A stretch of DNA of 22,027 nt. Origin: Natrialbaceae archaeon. GTDB lineage: Archaea > Halobacteriota > Halobacteria > Halobacteriales > Natrialbaceae. A program made the position numbers and the translations under genes. Location of the stretch: positions 1-22,027 of the forward strand of contig PUKM01000245.1 in the NCBI GenBank assembly GCA_003552325.1, in the 5' to 3' direction. Numbering within the stretch: position 1 is the first letter of the stretch; each line of letters starts with the position of its first letter. A model generated the notes under the pieces. The model made no database searches and was not told where the DNA came from. It worked only from the letters and a program-made list of their open reading frames with translations. Of the stretch, positions 1 to 7,233 are shown one piece after another.

Positions 1-515
1 CCCCTCCGTGCGGGTCCCTTGGGCTTATCGCAGCTTGGCACGTCCGTCATCGGCTCTCGAGCCGAGCGATCCACCAGTTGGCACAGTAGCCACGTTCTTC
101 GGATCTGGTCTGCGTTACACGAGATGTGTAACGTCTGTGTTACACGGGTGTGTAACGAATGTGACCCGGGAACGGGTCCAGTGGACGTCTGGACTACACG
201 TACATACGGTGTCATTTGCCGGTCCTGTAGACGCAGGCGGCATTCACCCTTCCCAGCCTCGCTTGCGCGGGGTGGTGCATCGGTTTTGCTTACGGATTGT
301 ATCCTTCCGTGGTCACCCACTTAAGGACACGGATTTCGTTCCACCGAGTGACTCGAGCGCACACCCCTCTTCCATCCCGCCGCTCGAGCCCCGGTGGTTC
401 GATCTGGCATAAATTGACGTGTTGGCAGTGGTACTGTCGGAACCGAATCATTTTCTCGAGCAACCTGTGTCGCCGGTGCGTGAACGTTTTTGCTTCCGGC
501 CAGTCGAGAGGAGGT
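1..515. other. Long non-coding region left of the aminotransferase
   Basis: No convincing gene is seen here. Two plus-strand frames and one minus-strand frame are open for about 100 codons, but their translations lack the acidic haloarchaeal composition and match no family I know. The region holds the tandem palindromes at 114-156. A TTTTTG stretch near 487-492 lies about 27 bases before the aminotransferase start and could be its TATA box. A gene ending or starting just left of the window cannot be excluded. Confidence 0.6.
114..156. promoter_or_regulatory. Two tandem perfect palindromes (operator-like)
   Basis: GTTACAC at 114-120 pairs with GTGTAAC at 126-132 (5-base spacer). The same pair recurs at 139-145 and 150-156 (4-base spacer). 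The four 7-base half-sites alternate in orientation and start 11-13 bases apart, roughly one helical turn. This is what a cooperatively bound dimeric regulator site looks like. I do not recognise the regulator. The site is about 360 bases before the aminotransferase start, so it may serve a gene just left of the window instead. Confidence 0.6.
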
Positions 516-1709
516 ATGACACGTGCCGACTCGAGTGCGCCGGACGTGGGTGAACTGACGCCACCGAACCGAACGCTGATGGGACCGGGCCCGAGCGACG
601 TCCATCCGCGGGTACTGAAGGCGATGAGTACCCCGCTGGTTGGACATCTCGACCCCTCGTTCATCGAGATCATGGACGAGGTACAGGAGCTCTTGCGGTA
701 TACGTTCCAGACGGACAATCAGTGGACGATACCCGTCTCGGGGACGGGTTCTGCATCGATGGAGGCGGCCATCGGGAACGTCGTCGAGCCAGGTGACACC
801 ATGCTCGTGCCAACGAACGGCTACTTCGGCGGCCGCATGGCGTCGATGGCCCGCCGAGCGGGCGGTGAGGTCGTCGAAGTCGACGCACCCTGGGGCGAAC
901 CGCTCGAGCCCGCAGTCGTCTCCGATGCGCTCGCAGAGCACGACCCGGATGTCTTTGGATTCGTGCACGCGGAGACGAGCACGGGCGTCTTACAGCCCGA
1001 CGTGCCGGCGTTGACCGCCGCTGCCCACGACCACGATGCGCTGGTCATCGCGGATACAGTGACGTCACTGGGCGGCGTCGAACTGCGCGTCGACGACTGG
1101 GATATCGACGTGGCGTACTCGGGCCCACAGAAGTGTCTCTCTTGCCCGCCGGGGGCGAGCCCGTTGACGCTCTCGGATGCAGCGATGGAGAAAGTGCTTT
1201 CGCGGGAGGAAGAGCCACGATCGTGGTACCTCGACCTCTCGTTGCTCGAGGGCTATTGGGGTGAAGAACGGGCATATCACCACACGGCTCCGGTGACGAA
1301 CGTGTACGCGATTCGGGAGGCGTTGCGACTGGTCGCCGAGGAAGGAATTGAGACGCGGTGGGACCGCCACCGGCACCTGGCAGGAGCATTAAAAGCCGGG
1401 ATGGAGGGGATGGGCCTCGAGATGAACGCGCCCGAGGAGTACTGGTTGCCAAGTCTCAACGCTGTGGGCGTCCCCGAGGACGTTGATGACGGCGAGGTCT
1501 GTGGGGCAGTCCTCGAGAAGTACGACCTCGAGATCGCAACCGGGCTTGGAGATCTGGCAGGCGATATCTTCCGTATTGGCTGTATGGGCTACTCCGCACG
1601 CCCGGAAAACGTCACGCTGACCGTCGCTGCGCTGGGCGATGCTCTCGAGTCACTCGGCGGGTCTGTTGACCCCGATGGCGGCGTCGCTGCCTGTCGTCAG
1701 GCGTTATAA
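516..1709 (+). CDS. Class V aminotransferase (alanine-glyoxylate / serine-pyruvate type)
   Basis: This is a PLP-dependent fold-type I aminotransferase of 397 residues, the usual size for the alanine-glyoxylate/serine-pyruvate group. The N-terminal motif MGPGPSDVHPRVL (residues 22-34), GTGSASMEAA around 77-86, the cofactor aspartate D180 in VIADTVTS and the Schiff-base lysine K206 in SGPQKCLSCPPG are all visible. The enzyme should transfer an amino group from serine or alanine to glyoxylate or pyruvate in the cytoplasm; the exact substrate cannot be read from sequence. The frame is open back to 297, but ATG 516 is chosen because conserved sequence begins shortly after it and a TTTTTG box sits about 27 bases upstream. 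A GGAGG at 510-514 lies only one base before the ATG, too close to act as a normal ribosome site, so the mRNA is probably leaderless. It stands alone on this strand. Confidence 0.9.
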   Translation: MTRADSSAPDVGELTPPNRTLMGPGPSDVHPRVLKAMSTPLVGHLDPSFIEIMDEVQELLRYTFQTDNQWTIPVSGTGSASMEAAIGNVVEPGDTMLVPTNGYFGGRMASMARRAGGEVVEVDAPWGEPLEPAVVSDALAEHDPDVFGFVHAETSTGVLQPDVPALTAAAHDHDALVIADTVTSLGGVELRVDDWDIDVAYSGPQKCLSCPPGASPLTLSDAAMEKVLSREEEPRSWYLDLSLLEGYWGEERAYHHTAPVTNVYAIREALRLVAEEGIETRWDRHRHLAGALKAGMEGMGLEMNAPEEYWLPSLNAVGVPEDVDDGEVCGAVLEKYDLEIATGLGDLAGDIFRIGCMGYSARPENVTLTVAALGDALESLGGSVDPDGGVAACRQAL

Positions 1710-1722
1710 AAAGGACGGGGTG

Positions 1723-2043
1723 TTAGGCTGCCAGCGTTGGTCCTGGCGGCGCTCGTTCGACCTGATAGTCCTCGCCGTCAATGGCGATGATGGCCCACTC
1801 ATAGGCCGGATCGAGGTTTGTCAGTCGTTCCTCGAGGTCGTCGACGTCTGTTGGATCAGTGACGAAGCAGTGGAATTGTCCCGAGCCTTGTGGAAGTGTC
1901 TTCATGTCATATACCGTATTGACGTGAACGACCTTCCACGCACGTTCTGCTCGGAAATCCGGTCCGGTGCCCTCGACTGTGTAGCCGAGTTCTGCAAAGA
2001 TCGACCTGGCCTGCTCGACGAGTCGCATGTTAACAGGACCCAT
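1723..2043 (-). CDS. Conserved haloarchaeal protein of unknown function, 106 aa
   Basis: This is a soluble acidic protein that I associate with a haloarchaeal family of unknown function, possibly DUF7116; that number is from memory. The N-terminal part, MRLVEQARSIFAELGYTVEG, reads as a helix followed by a strand. The middle (WKVVHVNTVYD, QFHCFVTD) looks like alternating strands, and the C-terminus has WAIIAIDGEDYQV. No catalytic motif is evident. ATG 2043 is preferred over the internal ATG at 2028 because a TTTATCAT box at about 2070-2076 is about 30 bases from 2043, which fits a leaderless transcript. It ends 13 bases past the converging aminotransferase. Confidence 0.8.
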   Translation of the reverse strand: MGPVNMRLVEQARSIFAELGYTVEGTGPDFRAERAWKVVHVNTVYDMKTLPQGSGQFHCFVTDPTDVDDLEERLTNLDPAYEWAIIAIDGEDYQVERAPPGPTLAA

Positions 2044-2266
2044 TCAAGAAGAGGTACAGCAGCGACTATGATAAACGTTTGCATGGTGGCAGTGGACTAG
2101 GCAATACATACGGCTATTCTATATCGGTGAATGCGAAAAATGTGCGCTATTATCGGTTATTTGTCCACTTTCTTCATAAATTCTAACACAAGGGTCGTTC
2201 CTGTCCTCGGGCAATACCGAATACCCTGGGAACTCCTCGGTCAACCTGCTGGTTTCAGCGGGGGCC
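2044..2266. other. AT-richer intergenic region, promoter only
   Basis: These 223 bases are clearly AT-richer than the flanking genes. They hold the TATA-like box of the 106-aa gene near 2070-2076 and the 3' trailer of the zinc-ribbon gene. I see no other gene, RNA or repeat in it. Confidence 0.5.
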
Positions 2267-2503
2267 TTATTCGTGGGCAGCGTCCCACTCTGTGGCTTTT
2301 CGAAGGTTGCCACAGCCGTTACACTGTATCCGTCCCATTGGGTCCATCGCCGTATCGACGCTGTCACAGTGGCCACAGAACCAGCCATACCGGCGCTCGA
2401 GCTCCTGACTGCCGTAGGCGACGAGAAACGGCCCTTTCGAGCCCCGATCGCCGTCACCCGGGAGGTACAGGGTCTCCCCATCGTCCGTTACTACGGTCTC
2501 CAT
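2267..2503 (-). CDS. Small zinc-ribbon protein (DUF5816-like), 78 aa
   Basis: Two CxxC knuckles, CGHC (residues 43-46) and CNGC (61-64), form a probable four-cysteine zinc ribbon. The motif MGRIQCNGCGN and the ending KATEWDAAHE match what I remember of the haloarchaeal DUF5816 family; the family number is from memory. Role unknown: such small zinc fingers are common in haloarchaea and may bind nucleic acid or proteins. A GATTTAC box near 2527-2533 is about 27 bases before the ATG, and GAGGT lies directly against the start codon, so a leaderless start is likely. It follows the ribbon-helix-helix gene by 65 bases on the same strand. Confidence 0.8.
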   Translation of the reverse strand: METVVTDDGETLYLPGDGDRGSKGPFLVAYGSQELERRYGWFCGHCDSVDTAMDPMGRIQCNGCGNLRKATEWDAAHE

Positions 2504-2568
2504 ACCTCAAAATGAGCGTCCTCGAGTAAATCATTGTCCTTCGTGTCGGCGGCCCACGAGCGTGTCGA

Positions 2569-2964
2569 TCAGTTCGAGGACGCGGACTCCCGGTACGTCC
2601 CGAGTAGTTCCTCGAGAAGCAGACACTCCTGGTCGGTTGGCTCGTAGTGGGTGTCGATGAACTCCTCAGCGTCACTGAAATTCCCTCGAAGGCCGTATTT
2701 TCTGACGGTGATGAGCGCATCGAGGAAGAACGTGCCCCCGTCGGTCCCGACTGACTCGACCTGCGCGACGGGGTCGATGTTCAACTCTCGTTTGATCTCA
2801 TCGAAGTTGAACGTCTCGACCTCGTGATCCGGATTGATGAGGGTGAGTACGTACTCCGCAGAAAAACGGTAGAACTCCGATTTGCTCTCGAACATACCGT
2901 CGTCGACGAGTGAGTCGATTTCCTCGACGACATCGTCGGGGGACCTGACGGTATCTTTTGCCAT
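2569..2964 (-). CDS. Ribbon-helix-helix (CopG-type) putative regulator, 131 aa
   Basis: The first ~45 residues have the CopG/Arc-type ribbon-helix-helix pattern: a short strand (KDTVRSPDDVV), helix A (VEEIDSLVDDGMF) and helix B beginning ESKSEFYRFSAEYVLTLI. This fold dimerises and binds DNA with its paired N-terminal strands. The C-terminal ~85 residues are acidic and unassigned. The frame is open to 3228, but conserved sequence begins at MAKDTV, so ATG 2964 is chosen; upstream residues look like translated intergenic DNA. The target is unknown. It lies 180 bases downstream of trmB on the same strand and could be autoregulatory or act with TrmB, which is inference. Confidence 0.8.
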   Translation of the reverse strand: MAKDTVRSPDDVVEEIDSLVDDGMFESKSEFYRFSAEYVLTLINPDHEVETFNFDEIKRELNIDPVAQVESVGTDGGTFFLDALITVRKYGLRGNFSDAEEFIDTHYEPTDQECLLLEELLGTYRESASSN

Positions 2965-3145
2965 ACGTACACCCAGGTTGCTACGACGACATGATTGTTG
3001 CGGATTCAGTCCTGAAGTTGACACATGTGCCCCTCGAGCGAACGAGGGATCCTGCCGGAGTGTATGTGACGGCTGTAAATCTGCGCAGGTAACGTGTTCG
3101 CGACACAGAGCGGATCGAAGTGGGAGACAACGCCAATGGAGGAAC

Positions 3146-4207
3146 TTACTCCTCGAGTGCCGGTGGCTCGTGGCGTCCAATTCGAATCTCGTGAGCTTCG
3201 ATGTCTTCGAGTGCGGCCACGCGGCCACCGACAGTTACCTCACCGTTTTTCGTCTCGAGGGTGAGACTGGCCACTTCTTCGCTCATCTCGAAGGAGACAT
3301 CGACAACGCGGCCGCGGACGATCCGTGGGCCGCCCTGGATAACGTCGCGGCCTTCGATGGTCGCGTAGGCGTCTCCACCCTCGTCGATGAGGTCTTTGAC
3401 ACAGCGACGGATCGAGGCGTAGCGACGAGGGTATGGGCGACCGTCACCGTTTTCGCCGACCGTTTGCTCGGCGGTGGTCCAGAGGACGGTACCGAAGAAG
3501 CCCGAGACGAGAAAGCCGAGCGCCGAACGGTTGAAAATGACGCCGTAGCGGTCCTGGTCATCGCGGAGGGCGTCCTGTGTCGCGTAAATCGAGTAGTTCC
3601 CGTCGGCGACGGCGAGAACGGGGGTGGTGATGCCCCGGCGTGTGCGGGCCGTCGTCGCGACTGAGAGGTAATCGAACTCTTCGGGAGATGGTGCGTCCCC
3701 GGCGGGCGTCACGATCAAGTCGACGCTGACGTTTGCGTTCGTAGCGGCACGCAACTGGTCTTCGAATCGGACCAGAAGATCCGGGGTCAACGACAGCGCC
3801 AGTTCGTACTCCGCACTTTCGATGATTTCCTCGAGGTACCGGAGTATCGTCGATCGAGATTTGACCAACGACACGGCCTCAGTCTCCCGAGCTGGCGCGG
3901 TGTAACGTGCCTCGAGTTCGTCGATCATTTCGTCGAGGGCGTCCTGGACATCGTCGAAGGCGTCGGCCGGATCGATGGAGACGATTTTCATCGGCCGAGA
4001 TTCTCGAAGTTCGACCAGCCCGCGATCGCTGAGACTGCGGACGGTGTCGTATACTCGTGGCTGTGGGATGTCCGTCCGATCAGCGATCTCACTCGCGGTG
4101 AGTTGGCCGTGAGCGAGGACGGTGAGGTAGGCGTCGATCTCGTATTCCCCGAGATTGAACCGGTCGCCGACGCGCTCGACCGTCGAACGCAGTTCGTCTG
4201 TTGCCAT
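3146..4207 (-). CDS. trmB: TrmB-family regulator of sugar metabolism
   Basis: This 353-residue protein starts with a TrmB-type winged helix-turn-helix: FNLGEYEIDAYLTVL, then LTASEIADRTDIPQPRVYDTV and a wing ending SDRGLVELRES (about residues 17-68). A helical linker (about 85-115) precedes the C-terminal sugar-sensing domain with its phospholipase-D-like part, and the end (about 285-353) is a small beta domain. It closely resembles Halobacterium TrmB, which represses or activates glycolytic, gluconeogenic and cofactor genes at TACT-N(7-8)-GAGTA sites and releases DNA on binding glucose. An AT-rich stretch with TAATAAAT about 30 bases upstream is the likely promoter. It is divergent from the MscS gene. 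TrmB homologues also include sugar-transport regulators, so the exact regulon is inferred. Confidence 0.88.
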   Translation of the reverse strand: MATDELRSTVERVGDRFNLGEYEIDAYLTVLAHGQLTASEIADRTDIPQPRVYDTVRSLSDRGLVELRESRPMKIVSIDPADAFDDVQDALDEMIDELEARYTAPARETEAVSLVKSRSTILRYLEEIIESAEYELALSLTPDLLVRFEDQLRAATNANVSVDLIVTPAGDAPSPEEFDYLSVATTARTRRGITTPVLAVADGNYSIYATQDALRDDQDRYGVIFNRSALGFLVSGFFGTVLWTTAEQTVGENGDGRPYPRRYASIRRCVKDLIDEGGDAYATIEGRDVIQGGPRIVRGRVVDVSFEMSEEVASLTLETKNGEVTVGGRVAALEDIEAHEIRIGRHEPPALEE

Positions 4208-4337
4208 AGCTAGGACATGCCGGTCATTCGCTAAATCATTTATTATGTTTCGAGTAGCACCTTATTCGGAATCGGCGTGTCGCCACCGATGCTCGCTTCC
4301 GAACGCTTAACCAGTCCGCACGTGAGGGTGTGTATAT

Positions 4338-5303
4338 ATGGTCGGTATCGAGGACATCTTGTTACCCGATGAGGAGTGGTACTCCCTCGTCCCCGACGTC
4401 AATTCGCAGACGCTCATCAACCTCGTCCTCGCCATCGGCATCCTCGTCCTCGGCTGGTACGGGTCGAAACTGCTGGTCAGGCTTGCGGGCCGAACGGTCG
4501 CCCAGCGAATCGAACGGCCGAGTGTTACGCGGACGGTACTCCGTGCGATTCGCATCTCGGTGATCGCACTCGCAGTGTTGCTCGCAGCCACCGTCCTGGG
4601 GGTGAGTAGTTTCGAAATCCTCCTGCCAGTGACAGTGCTTTCAGCGGTCGTTGGTATCGTTCTCGCGCCACTCATCGGGAGCCTGATCAACGGTATTTTC
4701 GTCCTGACCGATCGCCCGTACGAAATCGGAGACATGATCGAGGTGATCGACGAAGGCCACCGTGGTTTCGTTGAAGATATCACGATTCGGTACACAAAAA
4801 TTTTCACCCTGGAGAACACCTTCATCGTGATACCGAACTCCGAAATCCACGAACGGGACGTTATCAATTACTCCGCTGAGGACGAGCGTACCCGTGTTAC
4901 CGTGACGTTCGAAATCACCTACGAAAGTGACCTCGAGCGAGCGATCGACGTTTCCGAGCGCGCAGCCCGGACTGTCGATGGCGTCATCGCTGGTGGGCCG
5001 TCGATTCGAATTGGGAGCGCCCGGTACGGCGCAGCACCGACGTGTGACGTACTCGAATACGCGGATGATGGTGTGCTGTTGAGTCTTCGTTTCTGGACGC
5101 AGGATCCATACAAACTCACACTGGTGAAATCGGCCGTTCTCAGGCGTGTCAGAGAACGGTTTCTCGAGGAGGGGGTCGAATTCGCCTATCCACACACCCA
5201 CCACGTGTTCGACGAAACGAGCGGGACGGCGCAGGTCTCGACAGCCGAGTATCAGTTCGTCGACGAGGCGTCAGCGGACGGTGGACACCGGACAGAAGAG
5301 TAA
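4338..5303 (+). CDS. MscS-family mechanosensitive channel
   Basis: This 321-residue membrane protein has three predicted helices at about 25-47, 70-90 and 95-120, the last being the pore-lining segment rich in Gly, Ala and Val. It is followed by the MscS beta domain with RPYEIGDMIEV (about 127-137) and FIVIPNSEI (about 162-170), and by an alpha/beta C-terminal domain and an acidic tail. It should release ions and solutes when membrane tension rises on dilution, an obvious hazard for a salt-in halophile. A TTAA box near 4308-4311 sits 28 bases before the ATG, which fits a leaderless transcript. It runs divergently from trmB and converges on the UspA gene with an 8-base gap. Confidence 0.92.
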   Translation: MVGIEDILLPDEEWYSLVPDVNSQTLINLVLAIGILVLGWYGSKLLVRLAGRTVAQRIERPSVTRTVLRAIRISVIALAVLLAATVLGVSSFEILLPVTVLSAVVGIVLAPLIGSLINGIFVLTDRPYEIGDMIEVIDEGHRGFVEDITIRYTKIFTLENTFIVIPNSEIHERDVINYSAEDERTRVTVTFEITYESDLERAIDVSERAARTVDGVIAGGPSIRIGSARYGAAPTCDVLEYADDGVLLSLRFWTQDPYKLTLVKSAVLRRVRERFLEEGVEFAYPHTHHVFDETSGTAQVSTAEYQFVDEASADGGHRTEE

Positions 5304-5311
5304 CACCGGGA

Positions 5312-5722
5312 TCAGGCGGCTACTCGTTCAGCGGTAATGACCTCACAATCGAGGTGTGTTCTGAGATAGCGTTCGATATCGGGGTTGTCGGTAAACCGTC
5401 GGAACAGGCGACGCCAGCGACTCGCTTGCTTGCTTCCGATGACGACGGCATCAGCCTCTTCGGCGGCCACTTCATCGAGAATACTCTCTTCGATCAAAAA
5501 CCCAGAGCGGACAACGTAGCGAACGTTTTCGAGGCGACCGAACTGTCGTTCGACAGCGGCTTTGAGATCTGACCGCGTCACCGTTTTGCCGTTCTGGTAC
5601 AGATTCACATGTAACACCGTGAGCGCCGCATCACGTTCGGTCGCGACCTCGATAGCGGCCTCGAGAGTCCGTCGAGAGTGCGTAGACAAGGGATATCGAA
5701 CCGGAACCACGACAAGCGTCAT
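5312..5722 (-). CDS. UspA-family universal stress protein, 136 aa
   Basis: This is a single Usp domain: an N-terminal strand MTLVVVPVRYPL, a helix (SRRTLEAAIEVATERDAAL), TVLHVNLYQNG and a late DAVVIGSK strand-turn. The usual ATP-binding pattern G-x2-G-x9-G-S/T is not intact after IGSK, so it may belong to the non-ATP-binding branch. The target is unknown. The frame is open to 5761, but the family begins at MTLVVVPV, giving ATG 5722; a TTTA element about 27-30 bases upstream overlaps the end of the nucleotidase gene. It is 35 bases downstream of that gene, so read-through co-transcription is also possible. Confidence 0.88.
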   Translation of the reverse strand: MTLVVVPVRYPLSTHSRRTLEAAIEVATERDAALTVLHVNLYQNGKTVTRSDLKAAVERQFGRLENVRYVVRSGFLIEESILDEVAAEEADAVVIGSKQASRWRRLFRRFTDNPDIERYLRTHLDCEVITAERVAA

Positions 5723-5757
5723 TACCAGAGGAGACGCGACGCGTCGTGGTAAACGTT

Positions 5758-7173
5758 TCACTCGCTGTTGGCGCTTTCAGTCCCCTCAATTCGCTGTACA
5801 CGGCCCTCGAGAGACGGATCGATCCCACATTCACGGGCGTATTCGGCGAGGATTTCGTACTGGCTCAGTTCCGTCTGGTGCGTCTGAGTTCCCCGCTCGA
5901 GGGAGGGGAACTCATCATCCGTGTGGAAGAGGTACGACGAGGTGGCGAGCTGATAGGTTGCCTCGGGCTCGAACGGCGCACCGCCGACTGACTGGACGGC
6001 AACGTCGTGGGTCGTTGGGTCCCACTCGAGGGTCACGCCGCTTACCTGTGCGTGCCACCAGTTCGGTTCGGCAAAGCCGAGGTCGACGCCGGCGGCTTCC
6101 TCGAAGACTGACTGTAACGTCTGCCCGCTGACGGCGGCGACGGCGACGGGTTCGTCGAAGGGAACGAGGCTAATCATATCGGCGACGGTGACGTCACCCA
6201 CGAGGGTGGTCCCGGTCCGCAGCCCACCACTGTTTTGGAGGCCAACGTCAGCACCGGTTTTCCACCGATAGGCATCGGCGACGAAGTTCCCGACGCGTGA
6301 CTCACCACCGAACAGCGTCGTCTCCGATCGGTCTAACGGCTCGTCGACGCTGGCCACGGTCGTCTCGAGGCCAGTCTCCGACCGGAGGGCCTCGAAGGTC
6401 TCTACGACGGCGGGTGCTGGCGCGAGCGTGGTTGTCTGGTGGATCGTTGCCGTCGGGACCAGTGTGTCGGGATCGATGGCGACATCGGTGATTGCGGTCC
6501 CGCCGTCGCCGGGACGCGTGAGGAGGGTGCCGTCGATGACGTCCGATCGTTGGCTGGCGACGTGGCCACCGAGGATGACGTCGACGTCGACGGCCCGTGC
6601 GAGGTCGTCGTCCCCGCGTCCGAGGTGTGAACAGACGACGACGATGTCAGCACCCTGGGCCCGCAGTTCGGCGGCTGCCTCACTGACCGCTTCGACCGGG
6701 TCGCTGAACGAGAGTTCCGTCGCCATCGGATTGAGCGAGGCCGTCCGGGGGGTGGTAACGCCCGTACAGCCGACGGTGACGCCGTTGCGTTCGAGGAGCG
6801 TCCAGGGTTCGACGCCCAGGTCGGCTCCGAACCGCGAGCCGTTCCGGTGGACGTTCGCACTGATCCAGGTCTGTGGCGAGGCGGCGACGATGTCACGCGT
6901 TGCGTCGACGCCGAAGTCGAAGTCGTGGTTCCCGAAGGTCTCGATGTCGGGCGAGACGGCCTCGAAGAACTCGAGTGACTGACGGCCTTCGGTGACCATC
7001 GGTAAGACACCAGGGGCCGTGTTGTCTCCCGTGCCGGCGACGATGGTGTGCTCGTCTCGGTAGTGCTCGAGGGCGCGGGCAAGGCGGCCGATTCGAGCAG
7101 GTTCGTCGCAGGCATTTTCGATATCAGAATAGTGGAGCAGGCGCAGAGACATTCGTTGCAGTTGATTACTCAC
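5758..7173 (-). CDS. Metallophosphatase / 5'-nucleotidase (UshA-like), cytoplasmic
   Basis: The 471 residues comprise an N-terminal calcineurin-like metallophosphatase (about 8-250) and a C-terminal 5'-nucleotidase domain (about 275-465). Visible metal and catalytic residues are D17, D50 in GTGDNTAPG, N82-H83 in GNHDFD, H183 in SHLGRG and H204 in LGGHVAS. NSGGLRTG (314-321) is the substrate-domain signature. Two usual ligands differ: D-x-H reads DIE (17-19), and the GHxH motif ends in Ala at 206. There is no signal peptide or Tat motif, so unlike bacterial UshA it should act inside the cell on nucleotides or related phosphoesters. GGTGTG about ten bases before ATG 7173 resembles a ribosome site; ATG 7152 is the alternative. 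It lies 60 bases downstream of cbiP and may be co-transcribed with it. Confidence 0.85.
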   Translation of the reverse strand: MSNQLQRMSLRLLHYSDIENACDEPARIGRLARALEHYRDEHTIVAGTGDNTAPGVLPMVTEGRQSLEFFEAVSPDIETFGNHDFDFGVDATRDIVAASPQTWISANVHRNGSRFGADLGVEPWTLLERNGVTVGCTGVTTPRTASLNPMATELSFSDPVEAVSEAAAELRAQGADIVVVCSHLGRGDDDLARAVDVDVILGGHVASQRSDVIDGTLLTRPGDGGTAITDVAIDPDTLVPTATIHQTTTLAPAPAVVETFEALRSETGLETTVASVDEPLDRSETTLFGGESRVGNFVADAYRWKTGADVGLQNSGGLRTGTTLVGDVTVADMISLVPFDEPVAVAAVSGQTLQSVFEEAAGVDLGFAEPNWWHAQVSGVTLEWDPTTHDVAVQSVGGAPFEPEATYQLATSSYLFHTDDEFPSLERGTQTHQTELSQYEILAEYARECGIDPSLEGRVQRIEGTESANSE

Positions 7174-7233
7174 ACCGGGACTTTGCTCCGTCGGTTTCCG
7201 TGTTCACTGCCGTGGCCGGTTTCGTTCTCCCAG

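Noticed and set aside
8..412. Open plus-strand frames of about 100-134 codons at the left edge
   Set aside because: They overlap each other, lack acidic composition and cover the palindromes. A minus-strand frame there is also open but no better.
510..514. GGAGG as ribosome site of the aminotransferase
   Set aside because: It is only one base from the ATG, too near to position the ribosome; leaderless initiation from a box near 489 is more likely.
613..630. TACT-N9-GAGTA as a TrmB box
   Set aside because: The spacer is nine bases, not seven or eight, and it lies within the aminotransferase coding region.
2882..3664. 260-codon plus-strand open frame opposite trmB
   Set aside because: It is a shadow of the regulator and the ribbon-helix-helix promoter, with no recognisable domain.
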